Positions 22,679 through 34,665 of a stretch of 64,000 nt of DNA are shown here, in pieces. The DNA is taken from NCBI GenBank assembly GCA_905221605.1, contig CAJNDS010002104.1, positions 266,001 through 330,000 on the forward strand, given 5' to 3'. The DNA comes from Symbiodinium natans. Taxonomy: Eukaryota; Sar; Dinophyceae; Suessiales; Symbiodiniaceae. The position numbers were made by a program, and so were the translations under genes. The notes beneath the pieces were generated by a model. The model was not told the DNA's origin, searched no databases, and saw only the letters and a list, made by a program, of their open reading frames with translations. Each line of letters opens with the position of its first letter. Position 1 is the stretch's first letter.

Positions 22679-24648
22679 ACTTAAGCCCTCATCCCCTGAA
22701 CCTCAGAAAGGAGCATTGACATCCATGTGCGACACACGTGGCTTCTTCGAACGGCGCCAAGTGCCCAGCCACAAGCCCGTTTGCAAGACGAAGCGTGGTC
22801 GTCTCTTTGCTGGTTGCCTTAACCGTCGGTGCAGACAAGGGCGGTGCCTGGGATGCATGATGCCTATGGTTAATTGATACTATATTGTATAATTATATAT
22901 ATATATATCGCAGATATATATGTATATATACAGTCTTTGCTTTTTGCAGGTTAAGTGGACGGGGTCCCCACTGCCCGAGTCACCTCCACCGGTTCTGGAA
23001 GCTTGTCCCCAACCTCGGCGAAGCATCTGTGCAAGCTTCATGGGGCAAGAGGTCCATACTCTAACCTGGCATGCTGGCACGCGGGACCAATACGGCTAGG
23101 CCGGCTAAGACTGAGTTGCCTGCAGCCGGGGCAAGGGCGGCCTGAGTGCAGACGTCTGCGCAGTATAGCTGGGCTCAAATCCCTGCCCTGTAACCCCCCA
23201 ACTAATTTTCCAACACGGTATATGTTCTTTGGAAAGGGTCCTTTCTTGGGCCCGAGGGAGGGGGAAGGAAACTCAAAAGCTTGCAATCCTGTACATGCTA
23301 CTCAGTCGTTCGGCATCGACAAAGGCCACCTTGGGCCTGCAAATAACCCTAAACCCGAAAGCCTAAACCCTAAACCCTAAAAACCTAAAAAAAACTTAAA
23401 CCAGTTGTATTCCGATTTCTTGTCGCACTTCCTGGCCGACACATCTCTAAGCTTCTGCATGTGTGGAGGTCATGGACTTTGAGATGGTCCGCTGCTAAGC
23501 TACACTCTCGCGAAGGGGAAAAAGACTGAAAAAGACCAATGTACCATGTCTTATGAGAGCCCACACGGCCGTGAAGCTACGTTTCCCTGAAGCTCAAACT
23601 TCAACCTGCTCAACGCTCAGCCTCTATCATCACCTACAATCTCAACGAAAAGCACTTCCAAGAATTATTTTTACCAGCCCTAGAAACAAGAAACCCTGTC
23701 AATGACGACACAAACCCACCCCTGCAACGTCCTTGCGTCTGGAGAGGATGAGCAAGAGGTATAAATATGAAGGTTCCAGCATGCGCGGGACTACACAACC
23801 AAGTTGCATGACCAGAGCCGGAGCTAAGCATCATTGCCGACATAGACGCGCTCGCACGAACACATGCTCTCCAACTTGAGGGTTCCACATGCTGTTTCAT
23901 ACTCATGACGGCCGAGAGCCGTGCAGGAGCAGACACCCGTCTGTTGGCAACCTCCAGCAGCAGTCGACACAACAACAACAGCTTCATCGACCAGCAGCAA
24001 TAGCCGTAATTCACAACATGCGTCCCAGCCAATCCTCACGCGTTGACTTCAGGGGTATACTGCCGAGAAAAGCCCCAACCTCATTCCGTCCAAGCCCATT
24101 GAAAGCCCTGACATCCCAACTTCTTGGAACTTCCGGGACTTTTCCCAGCCTCGCTGTCATCAAGTTCTGGAATGTTCCGCAGAACTGCTTCCTTGGAGTT
24201 GGTGCTTGGCTGCTACTTGGCTCAGACGCGGCTTCTTGAGCTCCGCCTGCTCTCTGTGTCATGCAAGATTGTTACTAAATCCCTGTTCCCCTAGGAAGAA
24301 AAGGATCCTGTTTGTTTATATATAGGAGAGCCCATAACCCAAAAAGTAAAAAGGATCCCTAACACTGATCTAGGTTATATCAACTGCCTCAAACAAGCTT
24401 TGGCAAAATCTGCAGGATCCCACTCAGCAGGGCGCAACTTCTTCAGCTGTTGGAGCCGTGAACGGCACCTGTCAAAAGAGAGGGCCGGCTTGACGATGCA
24501 CAACTAACGCATCTACGATTATTATTATCATTATTATTATTGCCTTTATTATTATCATTATTATTATCATTGTTGTTATGATTGTTGTTTTTTTGGACGT
24601 ACATGATACTCGCCTAGCAAGATCTGCCCACAGCGTGTAGTATGTAAC

Positions 24649-25281
24649 ATGGAAAGAAACCCCTGCCGACATCTCCGAACGGTGGGCCACCTTGCGCCCT
24701 GTCAGCTCCTCCGTGACCTTAGCCGGCTCACCAAACGCGGTAGCTTAGCGTGCCCACGGCGTGACGAATTGCGAAGATCCGTTTTCAAACAGGAAAGACG
24801 GGGATCCCAGCAGGAAATGCCGCAAGCAAGCGGATCAGCATCATGGATCGCCACTTGTGGATTCAGAACGATTCAGAGTTCCCAGCACTCATTTCGAGAC
24901 GGGAACCCGCGTCTACCGCAATGCCCAAAGGCTGCCATGATGACTGCCATAGTGCACACGAGGCCACGACCGTGGCGGGGCACGAGACAATCACGGAGCC
25001 ACGCCTGGTCAGCTCTCGCCGAACAGAAGTGGTGCACTCTGACTTCAAGGGAGCTACGTGTAGTGAAGAAACCAGCCATACCTAGCCTAGATCGCACATT
25101 TGATGGCACCAAAACTGCGCGCTTCCCGATCATGCGCATTCGGGAGAACACGGCACTCCCCTTTGGCCTGTCCCTTCGTTCTCCTTGTGTTTTGCCAGGG
25201 TTCGAACGCCGTCGGCTTGCTCAACTCTTATCGTTCTGCGAGCCCTTCGCTGCAATCGGCACTGGAGTGTCACAATGCTAG
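24649..25281 (+). CDS. Long unassigned ORF, doubtful
   Basis: ATG at 24649 opens 210 codons on the plus strand, one of the longest unassigned frames here. Its composition (scattered Arg, Ser, Pro, Cys) has no motif, repeat or hydrophobic pattern, and two minus-strand frames are open over the same stretch. It is listed because of length only. Confidence 0.12.
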   Translation: MERNPCRHLRTVGHLAPCQLLRDLSRLTKRGSLACPRRDELRRSVFKQERRGSQQEMPQASGSASWIATCGFRTIQSSQHSFRDGNPRLPQCPKAAMMTAIVHTRPRPWRGTRQSRSHAWSALAEQKWCTLTSRELRVVKKPAIPSLDRTFDGTKTARFPIMRIRENTALPFGLSLRSPCVLPGFERRRLAQLLSFCEPFAAIGTGVSQC

Positions 25282-25525
25282 TATAATATTGCAATTGTCG
25301 CTGCAGCCAATGGAACCCAACTACCTCACCCGGTCGAAACATCATTGAAACCGAATGATGGAGCAATCGCAGCTGCCCTACAAGCTACGGATACCGAGGG
25401 CGGCACGCATTTTCGGGCCCGCCAGCGGCACTCCCACCAAAGTAGCCCAGCATGGACCTCGAACGTTTGCTTCGAGCCGTGGCAACGTACGGCGCACACC
25501 CTGTTGATCCAGCTCGGAACTGCTA

Positions 25526-25635
25526 CTTGGAGGTTCAGGGGTAGCTATAGGCAAGGTATAACTGTAGTTATTTTGGGGTCTAACCCTATTTAGGGCACTT
25601 ATAACCCTACTTGTAACTCGCCCTGGACCTTCAAG
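25526..25635. mobile_element. Foldback element, family E, copy 2
   Basis: 110 bp with ends CTTGGAGGTTCAGGG and CCCTGGACCTTCAAG. Flanks AACTGCTA and CACTGCAG share ACTGC in register, a possible degraded 8-bp duplication. Related end fragments (ACCATGAATCTCCAAG) occur twice at 20036-20110. Confidence 0.45.
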
Positions 25636-28600
25636 CACTGCAGTCCCATTCTCCTGGGTCCTGGCTTGACCGCCTTGTTGAAGCGTGCCAGGTCAATTTC
25701 CTGCCAGAGGCAGCGAGGACTGGGGTTCTACTGGGCTCCATCCAGGTTCCCATACGTTGCCTATAGCCCGGCCTCTGCTGCTTCACGCAGGGCCTGGCTG
25801 AAGGCCGGCGCCTGAGATGGAGCAAGGGTCCGTTGGGTGAACTAAGAACACGTTGGCGACGGAGTCGAAGTTTCATTACTTTGTCACTGCTTCTGAGAGC
25901 CCGACCTCGGTCAGCAAGTGGTTGGCTGGAAATGAAGCAATCATCGCCTGAGCCAACGAGGCAAGAAAGTACAGGAGTTGACAGTCGGGCGGGGCTCTAT
26001 CTCAGGAGCTCCTGCCGATGCGACCGACAGTTGGATTTCAGATCCTGACGTCCACCACTTCACGTGAAGTTCCGGCCTTGTGCATCGCAAATATCGCGCT
26101 CTTGCACGCTGCGGCATCGGAACAATCGTGCGGTACTCGAAACGCAGATGAATGATGAGAATGTGCTGCTCATTTCTTGGCTGGGGCTGCGGCCGCCTCA
26201 TACCCTTTCAGGGTGCCTGAACCCACAGTGAAACATGGTGGTTTGCCTAGGTTTGCCTGATGAAGGTGTAGGAAACGGGGACTGGAAAGGGGGACTTAAG
26301 GGTGTGAACTTCGAATGCGGCCGTGACACCCATAACTGCCCAGGGCTGGGCATCCGCAGCCTGCCATGTACAGTCACTGGGGAGAATGCCCTCCGACACG
26401 CCTCTTTTAGGGGCAGTGTACACCTTTCGAACTTATAGCGACCGCCCGCGCAGCATTCCGCGCAACCAGCCTCCTTGACTCGGTCCAGAGTCATGCGCTT
26501 TGCAAGGTCCAGCCTCCAGGGTGCACATTACGGGTAGCGGCAGAGGATCACTTGGAACCTGGGCGCGTCCGAGTAGTGGACTCCTCTTGTTCCAGACCGT
26601 GGAAGGAGATGGCAAGCATTTCTTGCAGTACCTGCTGCGCTCAAAAGGGGAGTGCCTTATAAGCTTCGTATGAGTTAACTGCGACTGCACGTGTTCGATG
26701 GGCCCTCGCTGCGCGATGTGTCGATTTCAGAGCACTCAATAATCCGCTAGAGCACGGTCTGAGATGGTCGAGTCAGGGCATAGGCATATAGGGCATAGGC
26801 ATATAGGTGTCCCCATGCCCATGCCGACTGCCAAGTCCCAAAAGACCAGTTGCAACTCCAAACCCTTCGTGCGAAACATGAAGCTCGAGCTCCGTGCCTC
26901 TTCACAGCGATCTTTCCAACGATTCGGCTCGGTCTTAGCTTACACGCGCATGACGTTCGGCGAAGTCTTGAGCAAGCAATGCGATTAACCACTGTGCAGA
27001 GTAGGTGAGTGGGTACAGTACAGTTGGAAGCAGGGTTGCGGCATGCCCTATTCATGGCAAAACAAAGCGAAAGCTTCCAGTGAGCACACAAGTGGCCATT
27101 CGACGGCTAAAGCTAACATAGCAGCTGATACAGCTACCTATCGGCACCGGCCCAAGCTACCATTTACAAGATGCGCTAGTTGCAAGGCATGCCATGCATG
27201 TGTTTCCCCATCTTCGTATCCGGAACAGTGACACTTGCCTCGCGCAGGCTGCATCTGCACTCTCTAAAGCCCTGAAGCACTCAAGCTCGAGTAAAGCTCG
27301 GCCAGATGTCCTCTGACTTGAGACGAGAAGCCATAATTGTCAGGCTTGTGATGGATACGGCCTCTCGGCCAGTGTCCTCAGGTGTTGGCGCGGTATGAAC
27401 CATATTGAGATTGGGCATGCGCGCCTGGCATTCCCGGTGGCCCACCGGGTCTACGTATGCCAAGCGTCATATGAGTGGAGCGAGCAAGGGATCACGCCAG
27501 ATCGCCAACCTGCGATGTCACTTGTTCTATAGCACATCGCTTTTTCTCTCCTATCTTTGCGGTCCCCTGAGCATGAAAATAGGACAACGATAAATGAACA
27601 TTATCATGTAATAATCATTCATGTATTGTTTAATTATTAAATATATCAAAAACTGACTGCATGACGTGCGCCCTCTTTCGGTCAGAGGCTGCGGCGCGCG
27701 GAAAATCGAAGCCGCACGGCCTGCCGCACATTCATTGACACCACATGGACTGTCACTTAAGATTTAAGTACGCGCGGGCAGGACGGAAGACTGCATAACG
27801 CGAATGGTGGTCTCGCAGAGTTCACAGGACTTGCGTTCTACATGCTGCCAGCGTGGCGAAGAAAATAATCCACCCCAATACTGGGTACTGCTACGTTTGC
27901 AGGTGGAGTCCAGGCGTGCTATGTAGGAGTCAATGGGGCGGGAATGGAGGGGACTGCTCCGGCAAAGGCTTCTTCAAAAGCGGCAATTGGGCCCGAACAA
28001 GACCTGTTTGCTGACGCCTCCACGACTAGGCGCTGGCAAAGCCAGTCAGCAAGATCATCCGACGTCCTCACAACATGAACTCCGTAGCTACAGCCTTCCA
28101 CGGGAGCAAGATCCAAATACTAAATGCGTACGCAGCTGTTCAACTTGCAAGCGAGTCTCCTGGCCGGGTTCAGGGGCATCTTCACGGCCCAGGCAATCTG
28201 CCATGATCGAAGCGAGAGAGACGAGGGGCGCATGCTTGCATGGACTCTGGCACTCTTCGACCCAAGCCAGCGACCTACCCGTACAAACGCTCGACCCCTG
28301 AATTCTTGTCGTGAGCTGGACGGGCTGCTGTGGGGCCTGCATGCCCTGAAGCAAGTCGTTTGTTGAAACGTTGACCTGCCACTTGAACATGAAAGGCAAG
28401 GCAAGGCAAGGCAAGACTCGCGACTACACGTCACTTCGCACCGGCCGTGCAGGTGGCCGCAAAATCACGTACAATACTCGTATAGTTTCCCATCAGTGTG
28501 AGAGTGGCAGCTCTGCCTTGAGGTCGCTGCTCCAGTCTTTGAGTGCAGGCGCATCGCCTCAAACAAGAGGCTCGTTGTCTCTGCGCCGTGGTCAGACGCA

Positions 28601-30395
28601 CCCCACACCCAGGCACTGCCCAGACGTCATGTGAACAGTTCTCTGGAGCATCGAAGTCTTGGATGGTACCATGGCTAGTGACTGCTGCAAGGAATGTAAT
28701 GTAATCACTTAGTTGAGATATGCTGACATGCGCTCCCGATCCCGCGATTTGCCACGACGTCCCAAGAGAGACGTTTGGTCCGGACACGGCAAGAAATCAG
28801 AAAATGTGGCAGCATGTTACATAGCCTGTCCCGGGGCCATCGATCGGTTGCACATAGCCTGGGCCCAACACTGGCCATATCAATTTCTGGTGGGTTTGGG
28901 GGGGTTCAAGTCTGGAAGACTACTGGGGCAAGATGGGACCAGCATATCCTCAAAGCAAGCCATCAAGAGAATGCCTGCCTTCGTCACATCAGAACTGATC
29001 ATATGCACGTTGCGCTTGGCAAGCAGATGCTCTTCTTCAATCTCCCTTGCTTCCCGATACGCAGTAGCTCGAAAGAGGATGCCCCAGAAAGAAACATGAG
29101 AGCCTCGCCTTGATCAAGCTTCAGTTGCGGACGCATCTACTCGGCTCCAAGTTCCAGCTGATGGTTCCGAAATCGAAGCCCGGACTTCAGGTTTCTGGAA
29201 GGTTTGGTTGGGGAGAATATGGCACTGAAGTACACGTGCTGACAGAATCTCGGCAGTCTTGGGAAAGGAAAGTCATGCCATTCCCCTCCTCGTCACAAGC
29301 AACGAAACCGCCTAAAGTTGACATCAGCTTCCAAGCGGGCTGCGTAGAGGGTTTTCGGTTCCTTGCTGGCGAGAGGCTGTGCAACACTGTGGGCCGACCA
29401 GCCACTGCTGGCCTACACTCAAGCCATATGGGAACAAACGAAACAAGCCATGGGCTCATTGCGACATGGCCTTATAGGACCGCCCAAAGAAGACCTATAT
29501 GTAGATTGGAGTAGTTGCATCAAACTGCAGGTGTGCTGTCCTAACCCGAGGTGTGAAGCCGCCGCTTGGCTATCTTGAATAGTTTGTGTAAACATCCTGT
29601 AGGCCTGTAGGGTTTGCAGGACGTGCTCAGGATAGGGTGCAGCCGCTGCGGTCATCAGCTTGTGACATTCGGAACATGTCTTCGATTTGCATGCATTACG
29701 GCACCACTTCTCAACACGGACTCACCTCGATCTTGCTTACAAGTACCATACAAGCCTCAGCAGCGAGGTGGCATCCAAGTCCCATGGTGGGCCGGTAGCC
29801 AGTCCTGCCTACAGTACACTGTCAGGTGTGCCATGCTTGATGTGCCAGCAATCACAGGAAACACATCACTTCGGAATGCAAGGAATGTGAGCTTCCCGGG
29901 GCTGGGACATTGGAGATGCCTGCAAAGGTCTGCTCCACCTGCAAGGTCACGAGCTGTTGGACTCAGCGGTGTGCTAGGCAAGATGTCTCAAAGTGAACTT
30001 TCCCTGCTTGCTGCAGGCAGCAGGCTGCCAGGAGGCGGAGAAGCTGTGCAGCGTCCGGCTGATTGTATATGTATGCTTGCATGGTGAAAGCAGACTTGTG
30101 AGACTTCACTTTTGGAGCCTCTTGGACTGCACGGTCTTCATCCACATCTCCAACAATGAACAGGGTAGCGTTCTCGGGTACGTACCACCTAGGTCAGGGG
30201 CAGTGGGCGTGGCCGCTGTGGCTGTTCCGAGTGCTCACTGAGTCTGCTCTCGGAAAACCCACACCACAAGGGTGACTCTGAGGCGAGAGCCTGATGTGAA
30301 AGGACTGCAGGTCTTCAACTGTCCAGTTGGCGATCTGATGTTCCAAGCCTTGCACTGCAAGGCACAGAGAGAAGCCAGAGGCAGCCAGAGTCCAG

Positions 30396-30902
30396 TTAAA
30401 GGTCAGGAACGACCCAAAGCAGCACCAAGCAGCTGTGCACGCCCATACGTTTCCTGAGGTTTTCACCAATGGGAAACCTGACGTGGATAGGATTGTCCTC
30501 GTGCATTGCTGTCAGGAATTGCGTTTGCCTCGAGAGGTGTGGCTGCATGAACCCATCTGCGCACTGACTTTCCACTTGTATGGCATGCTGCCGACACGAT
30601 TTCAATCTCACTTGCCAGAGGAAAGCAAACCATGACACAGAAAGTGCGCACTGCCTCTGTTGCACATCTATACTAGGAATCCCTGGAAACTGGGTTGTGG
30701 GCAGGCGATACTGCACGTCGTTTACCATCTGGGCTTCAGAAAGGACTGCCGCGCGCTCCTGGATCGCCACACCATGCCCACGCACATCCAAGTAAAGCCT
30801 GACCCGCTCGACAAGTACAAGGGGACCTAACGGCAGCAGGAAGACCCAATCAACAAACAGCTTCAAAGGGCCAATCCTGACGGAGTGCTGGACGGTTGCC
30901 AT
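30396..30902 (-). CDS. Hypothetical ORF, 168 codons
   Basis: ATG at 30902 opens the longest unassigned minus-strand frame in 21-31 kb. The first 75 residues (VRIGPLKLFVDWVFLLPLGP, then ERVRLYLDVRGHG) look most protein-like, with one hydrophobic segment that could be membrane-associated. The remainder is overlapped by another open frame on the same strand (30463-30651), so an intron or chance continuation is possible. No family is recognised. Confidence 0.2.
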   Translation of the reverse strand: MATVQHSVRIGPLKLFVDWVFLLPLGPLVLVERVRLYLDVRGHGVAIQERAAVLSEAQMVNDVQYRLPTTQFPGIPSIDVQQRQCALSVSWFAFLWQVRLKSCRQHAIQVESQCADGFMQPHLSRQTQFLTAMHEDNPIHVRFPIGENLRKRMGVHSCLVLLWVVPDL

Positions 30903-31202
30903 TGTAAAACTACGTCACGCAGCTACATTGCTACATGCCCTTGCCGATCGCCACCCATCCTTTTCCACACGTTCCGGGCGAAAGGCGGGATTGAAACCTG
31001 TGTCGCCATCACAGTGCATACGTGCTACTAACAGACTGGGGCTTGACGGAGTCTGTGCTGTGGCGCAGCAGCAGGACACTTCAAGCACGGATAAGACGCG
31101 GGCCAATGTCTGCCAGCGCCTGCCAAAAAAGCGTTCACCGGCTTACGAGGCTTGACGAGGTGCCCGAGAAGCCTAGCCCCAACCCTCACAACTGTGCCCC
31201 GA

Positions 31203-31224
31203 AATCCTAAACCCTAAACCCTAG
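31203..31224. repeat. Short CCCTAAA island
   Basis: Three units; comparable short islands are at 37725-37748 (CCCTAAA) and 37880-37909 (TTTAGGG). Confidence 0.8.
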
Positions 31225-31417
31225 TTTCAATGCAGCCTGCGATGAACCCAAGGCCTGAAGCGACCCTGGCCTTGAACCCAACATGTTTCTGCCGACGTCG
31301 CAACATCCAAGCTCTTGGCCCTTGCCTCCAGTCCCTGGCTGAGATGCTCCGAGCCCAGGCTCAAATGGTAGACCTCCATGCTACATCCAAGAACAGACCA
31401 ACGCTTCTGGACATTTC

Positions 31418-31517
31418 TTGGGATGTTCCCGCTTCTACAAACAGTCCTTAGTAGGGAATATCGTACCCTTACTATAATCCCGAATAAGGACTGTTAGTAT
31501 AAGGGGAAACATCCCAA
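31418..31517. mobile_element. Foldback element, family A, copy 4 (best copy)
   Basis: Exactly 100 bp with perfect outer ends TTGGGATG/CATCCCAA and arms running through ACAGTCCT and AGGACTGT. Flanks GACATTTC (31410-31417) and GACATTTC (31518-31525) are identical. An 8-bp duplication is typical of hAT-type transposases; the assignment is inference because no transposase is present. Confidence 0.85.
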
Positions 31518-31758
31518 GACATTTCCAAGGGCTCGACGGTGTGGTTGAAGTCAGTGCAGGCATTGCTGGTCATGCCTGATGCTCAGCTTTCAATCTGCGA
31601 AAACAGCAGCACGATTCCTCCCCACGGCCTAGTTCACCTGATCTTGCCCAAACGCATGCACACAGCAGCTGGAAACCCCCCCCCCCCCACCCCCCTCCCC
31701 CAACCCTAAGCCCTTTTTCAAGCCTAAACCGGACCCTGAAGCCTGAACCCGAAACAGC

Positions 31759-31875
31759 ACGCACGCACGCGCACGCGCACGCGCACGCGCACGCGCACGC
31801 GCACGCGCACGCGCACGCACACGCGCACGCACACGCGCACGCACACGCGCACGCACACGCACACGCACACACACG

Positions 31876-31912
<37 letters not shown>

Positions 31913-32408
31913 ACCCACCCACACACACACACACACACACCAAAAACACACACACCAAAAACACACACACCAAAAACACACACACCAAAAACACACACAC
32001 CAAAAACACACACACACACCAAAAACACACACACCAAAAACACACACACCAAAAACACACACACCAAAAACACACACACCAAAAACACACACACCAAAAA
32101 CACACACACCAAAAACACACACACCAAAAACACACACACCAAAAACACACACACCAAAAACACACACACACACACACCAAAAACACACACACACACACAC
32201 ACCAAAAACACACACACCAAAAACACACACACCAAAAACACACACACCAAAAACACACACACCAAAAACACACACCAAAAACACACACACCAAAAACACA
32301 CACACCAAAAACACACACACACACACCAAAAACACACACACCAAAAACACACACACCAAAAACACACACACCAAAAACACACACACACACACACCAAAAA
32401 CACACACA
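31759..32408. repeat. CA/CG microsatellite and 15-bp minisatellite
   Basis: 31759-31870 is alternating GCACGC, 31871-31940 is mainly CA dinucleotide, and 31941-32408 is about 29 units of CCAAAAACACACACA with occasional CA expansions. The minus strand reads as endless VCVFLVCVF in three frames, which is an artefact of the repeat. Confidence 0.95.
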
Positions 32409-33157
32409 ACAATCCTTCTGGCAGCCGTGCAAGCGGCCCAGGCCACCACTCTGCAGTTGCATACGTCGCTCGGAGCCCAGGAAACACACCTCGAGTGAAG
32501 TCCGCAATTCTTACGTTAAGCGTGCGGGTGTCGGGCGAGCACATGTTGCAGTCCAAGTATGCCAGACCCTCCTCTTGCTGCAGCTGCTGCTGCAGAATGC
32601 GACAACTCTTACAGCCTTACGGTGGTCAGTTCTCAAGATCCCTTGTTCACTATCGAGGAGGCTGCCCTCATGTCCAAAATCACATGTGGCATCCTGTACA
32701 TGGCACGGACTACTTGCACTTCCTACACTTTGCTCTGCTGCACCACACTGGCGCTTCAGGATGTAGATGAGGGACCTGCCTCGTGACGAAGATACAAGTT
32801 TCACAGGGATTGTTGGTTGCACTAGATGCCAACTTAGAACCAAGGCTTTGTGAGAACCCACCAGTCAAGTATGGAGATGATTATAGGACCACACAGACCA
32901 AGACTCCTTACAGATGATCTTGCAAAACAATCCGCAAATCATTGCTTTCATTCGCCAAACTGCGTAGCAAAAAGGTTTCATGGAGAGAGGCTGGGCTTCA
33001 TCATGAGTCAACAAACCCAGGCGACGGCTAACGCAGATAGAACTTGAAAGACATCTAGGCCAGTCTTCGCAACATTTTTTGGGCTACCTTGGATCTGTGG
33101 CTCAAATCAAATCTCTTCTCAGAAGCCTACAGATGACTTCCAAGCTACAGTATGTTT

Positions 33158-34393
33158 TCAGCCACGTGAAGTCGCAGATGAGTTCCGGCTTGCTTTGCGA
33201 AGCCTTGCTATGAACATGGCACCTGTAGCACTGAAGCGGGGATCAAACCTGCACGCACCGCGCAGGTTGAACGCAGGGGTGCATGGCACATGTCTGCCTT
33301 GTATTATGCAACGGGCATGTTCCGACAGTGTGCTTGCTGCATGGACAGCCTCCAATTCATTCAGGCTGCCGCTTGCTGATGCAGACTCGTCACACTTGCT
33401 GCCGCATATGGATGCATTGACGCCACTCTTCTCGCTTGTCATCTCCCAGGGCAGTTCGTCAAGCTCGGCGATTGGCTCCGTGTCCAGAAAGCGACGGACG
33501 ACCTCCTCGTTCTGTGCCTCGGAAAAACTGCATGTGGAGTACACTAGCACTCCATTTTCCTTGAGAAGCTCAAAGCCGCGTTTCAGAAGGTTGTACTGCA
33601 GTTCTGCTAGCTCCCCGCGCTTCTGCTTGCTCAACCAGGGCATGTGTTCCTCCAGCGTTTGTAGATTTGAGACGCGGCCACGATGATCGAAAAACTTGCG
33701 GATGTGCTTTAGCGAGCCATCATGAGCACATTCCGCATCGACAAGCACGCGATCGAAAAGCTCTGGAGCACCCGCAGCCTCTGTCTTCTGCCTCTTCCTT
33801 CTGCTCTGCTTTCTGTCACCACGAGTCAGCCCCTGAGACAAAAGCTCCTCTCCATCGTAGTTCCATGTCTGCCCATCTGCCAGCCAGAGCCCCTTCACAG
33901 ACTCCTGAACTTGACAACGCTTCACTTGACTTCTTGCGACTGTGAGGCGCTGATGCGAGCAGTCGATGCCGGTGACAAGGCAAACGTCAGCAAGGCAGCA
34001 GAGTTTCGTTCCAGGAGCACAGCAGATTTCTAGGACGTGTTCCCCCTGACATGGGCCTAAAGCCCAAACTGCCGCCAAGCTTGACGCATCCATACCAAAC
34101 ACAGACCCGCGCGCGTAAAGATCGCTCTTTCGGATGTTGGCCGTCTCAGGCACACGAAAGACTCGAAGCTTGGAGTCGGGCTTTGAGAAGTCCTCAAGCC
34201 ACCGAACTTCCAAAACTTCTTCTTTGGAGCAGGATAAGTGCGCCGCTATGGCTTCTGCATCTAACGATGGATCCCTGATCCGAACATAGCGCTCCTCCGT
34301 CACACTCAGTATGGCCTTGTACTCGTCGACGGTGAATGGACAGCTCCCCAGATAGTCATTGAAGATCTCCGGCAGCTCCAACGCGCTTGTCAT
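33158..34393 (-). CDS. NOL1/NOP2/Sun-family RNA (cytosine-5) methyltransferase
   Basis: This is an intact 411-residue single-exon frame, ATG at 34393 and TGA at 33158. It should transfer a methyl group from S-adenosylmethionine to C5 of a cytosine in tRNA or rRNA. The methyltransferase core is complete: SAM-binding motif I EICCAPGTKLCCLADV at residues 122-137, an acidic loop VTGIDCSHQRL, motif IV VLVDAECAHDG near 217-226 with Cys222, motif VI VLVYSTCSFSEAQNEE near 282-297 with the catalytic-type Cys288, and a C-terminal RFDPRFSATGAMFIARLR. The usual motif IV is DAPCSG; here Pro is replaced by Glu, possibly a subfamily trait. A Lys/Arg-rich insert (KQSRRKRQK, about 195-203) could be a nuclear signal. 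The N-terminal 80 residues look like the family's RNA-binding extension. CAG lies four bases before the ATG. Which NSUN subfamily it belongs to, and its RNA target, cannot be told from sequence alone. Confidence 0.87.
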   Translation of the reverse strand: MTSALELPEIFNDYLGSCPFTVDEYKAILSVTEERYVRIRDPSLDAEAIAAHLSCSKEEVLEVRWLEDFSKPDSKLRVFRVPETANIRKSDLYARGSVFGMDASSLAAVWALGPCQGEHVLEICCAPGTKLCCLADVCLVTGIDCSHQRLTVARSQVKRCQVQESVKGLWLADGQTWNYDGEELLSQGLTRGDRKQSRRKRQKTEAAGAPELFDRVLVDAECAHDGSLKHIRKFFDHRGRVSNLQTLEEHMPWLSKQKRGELAELQYNLLKRGFELLKENGVLVYSTCSFSEAQNEEVVRRFLDTEPIAELDELPWEMTSEKSGVNASICGSKCDESASASGSLNELEAVHAASTLSEHARCIIQGRHVPCTPAFNLRGACRFDPRFSATGAMFIARLRKASRNSSATSRG

Positions 34394-34610
34394 GTGGCTG
34401 CAGGACGCTCAGTTCAGTTGGAGCAAGGGGCCGGCGGCCGGCATAACATCTTGTGATAAATGTGAAAACCAGAGTGTAAACGCACATGAATACAAACATG
34501 TACAAACATACGTACATTTACCGCGGGAAAAGTTGTGTGTAGCAAAGCAGCAATGCAGAGAGGGTGCCATGCCTCGTGGCTTTCGGCAGGTTACAATTGC
34601 GAAGGGGTAG

Positions 34611-34665
34611 TCTTTGATCACCTCCCGCTTACTGAGCGGGTGCTCTACCAACCAAGCTAACGAGC
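34611..34665 (-). pseudogene. tRNA-Thr(AGT)-like 5' half
   Basis: On the minus strand the sequence starts GCTCGTTAGC and continues GGTTGGTAGAGC, which fits an acceptor 5' strand and D arm with an A box. It is followed by a perfect 5-bp anticodon stem CCCGC/GCGGG around the loop TCAGTAA. The anticodon would be AGT (Thr), but position 33 is C instead of the nearly universal T. After AGGTGATC the match ends: I see no T arm, no GGTTCGA-type B box and no acceptor partner in the next 30 bases. It reads as a truncated tRNA or the tRNA-derived head of a SINE, not a working tRNA. Confidence 0.5.

Larger units (their letters stand above)
20990..31400. other. No supported gene beyond the weak ORFs listed
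   Basis: Includes the family E element at 25526, AT-rich trinucleotide tracts and an AGGCA pentamer run near 28390-28413. At 28713-29514 several overlapping frames on both strands are open; I cannot choose between them. Confidence 0.5.

Noticed and set aside
25190..25215. GGGTTCGAAC as a tRNA B box
   Set aside because: No A box, anticodon stem or acceptor stem at the right distance.
31570..32556. Long minus-strand ORFs of VCVFLVCVF type, up to 328 codons
   Set aside because: They exist only because the CA minisatellite lacks stop codons in all frames of that strand.
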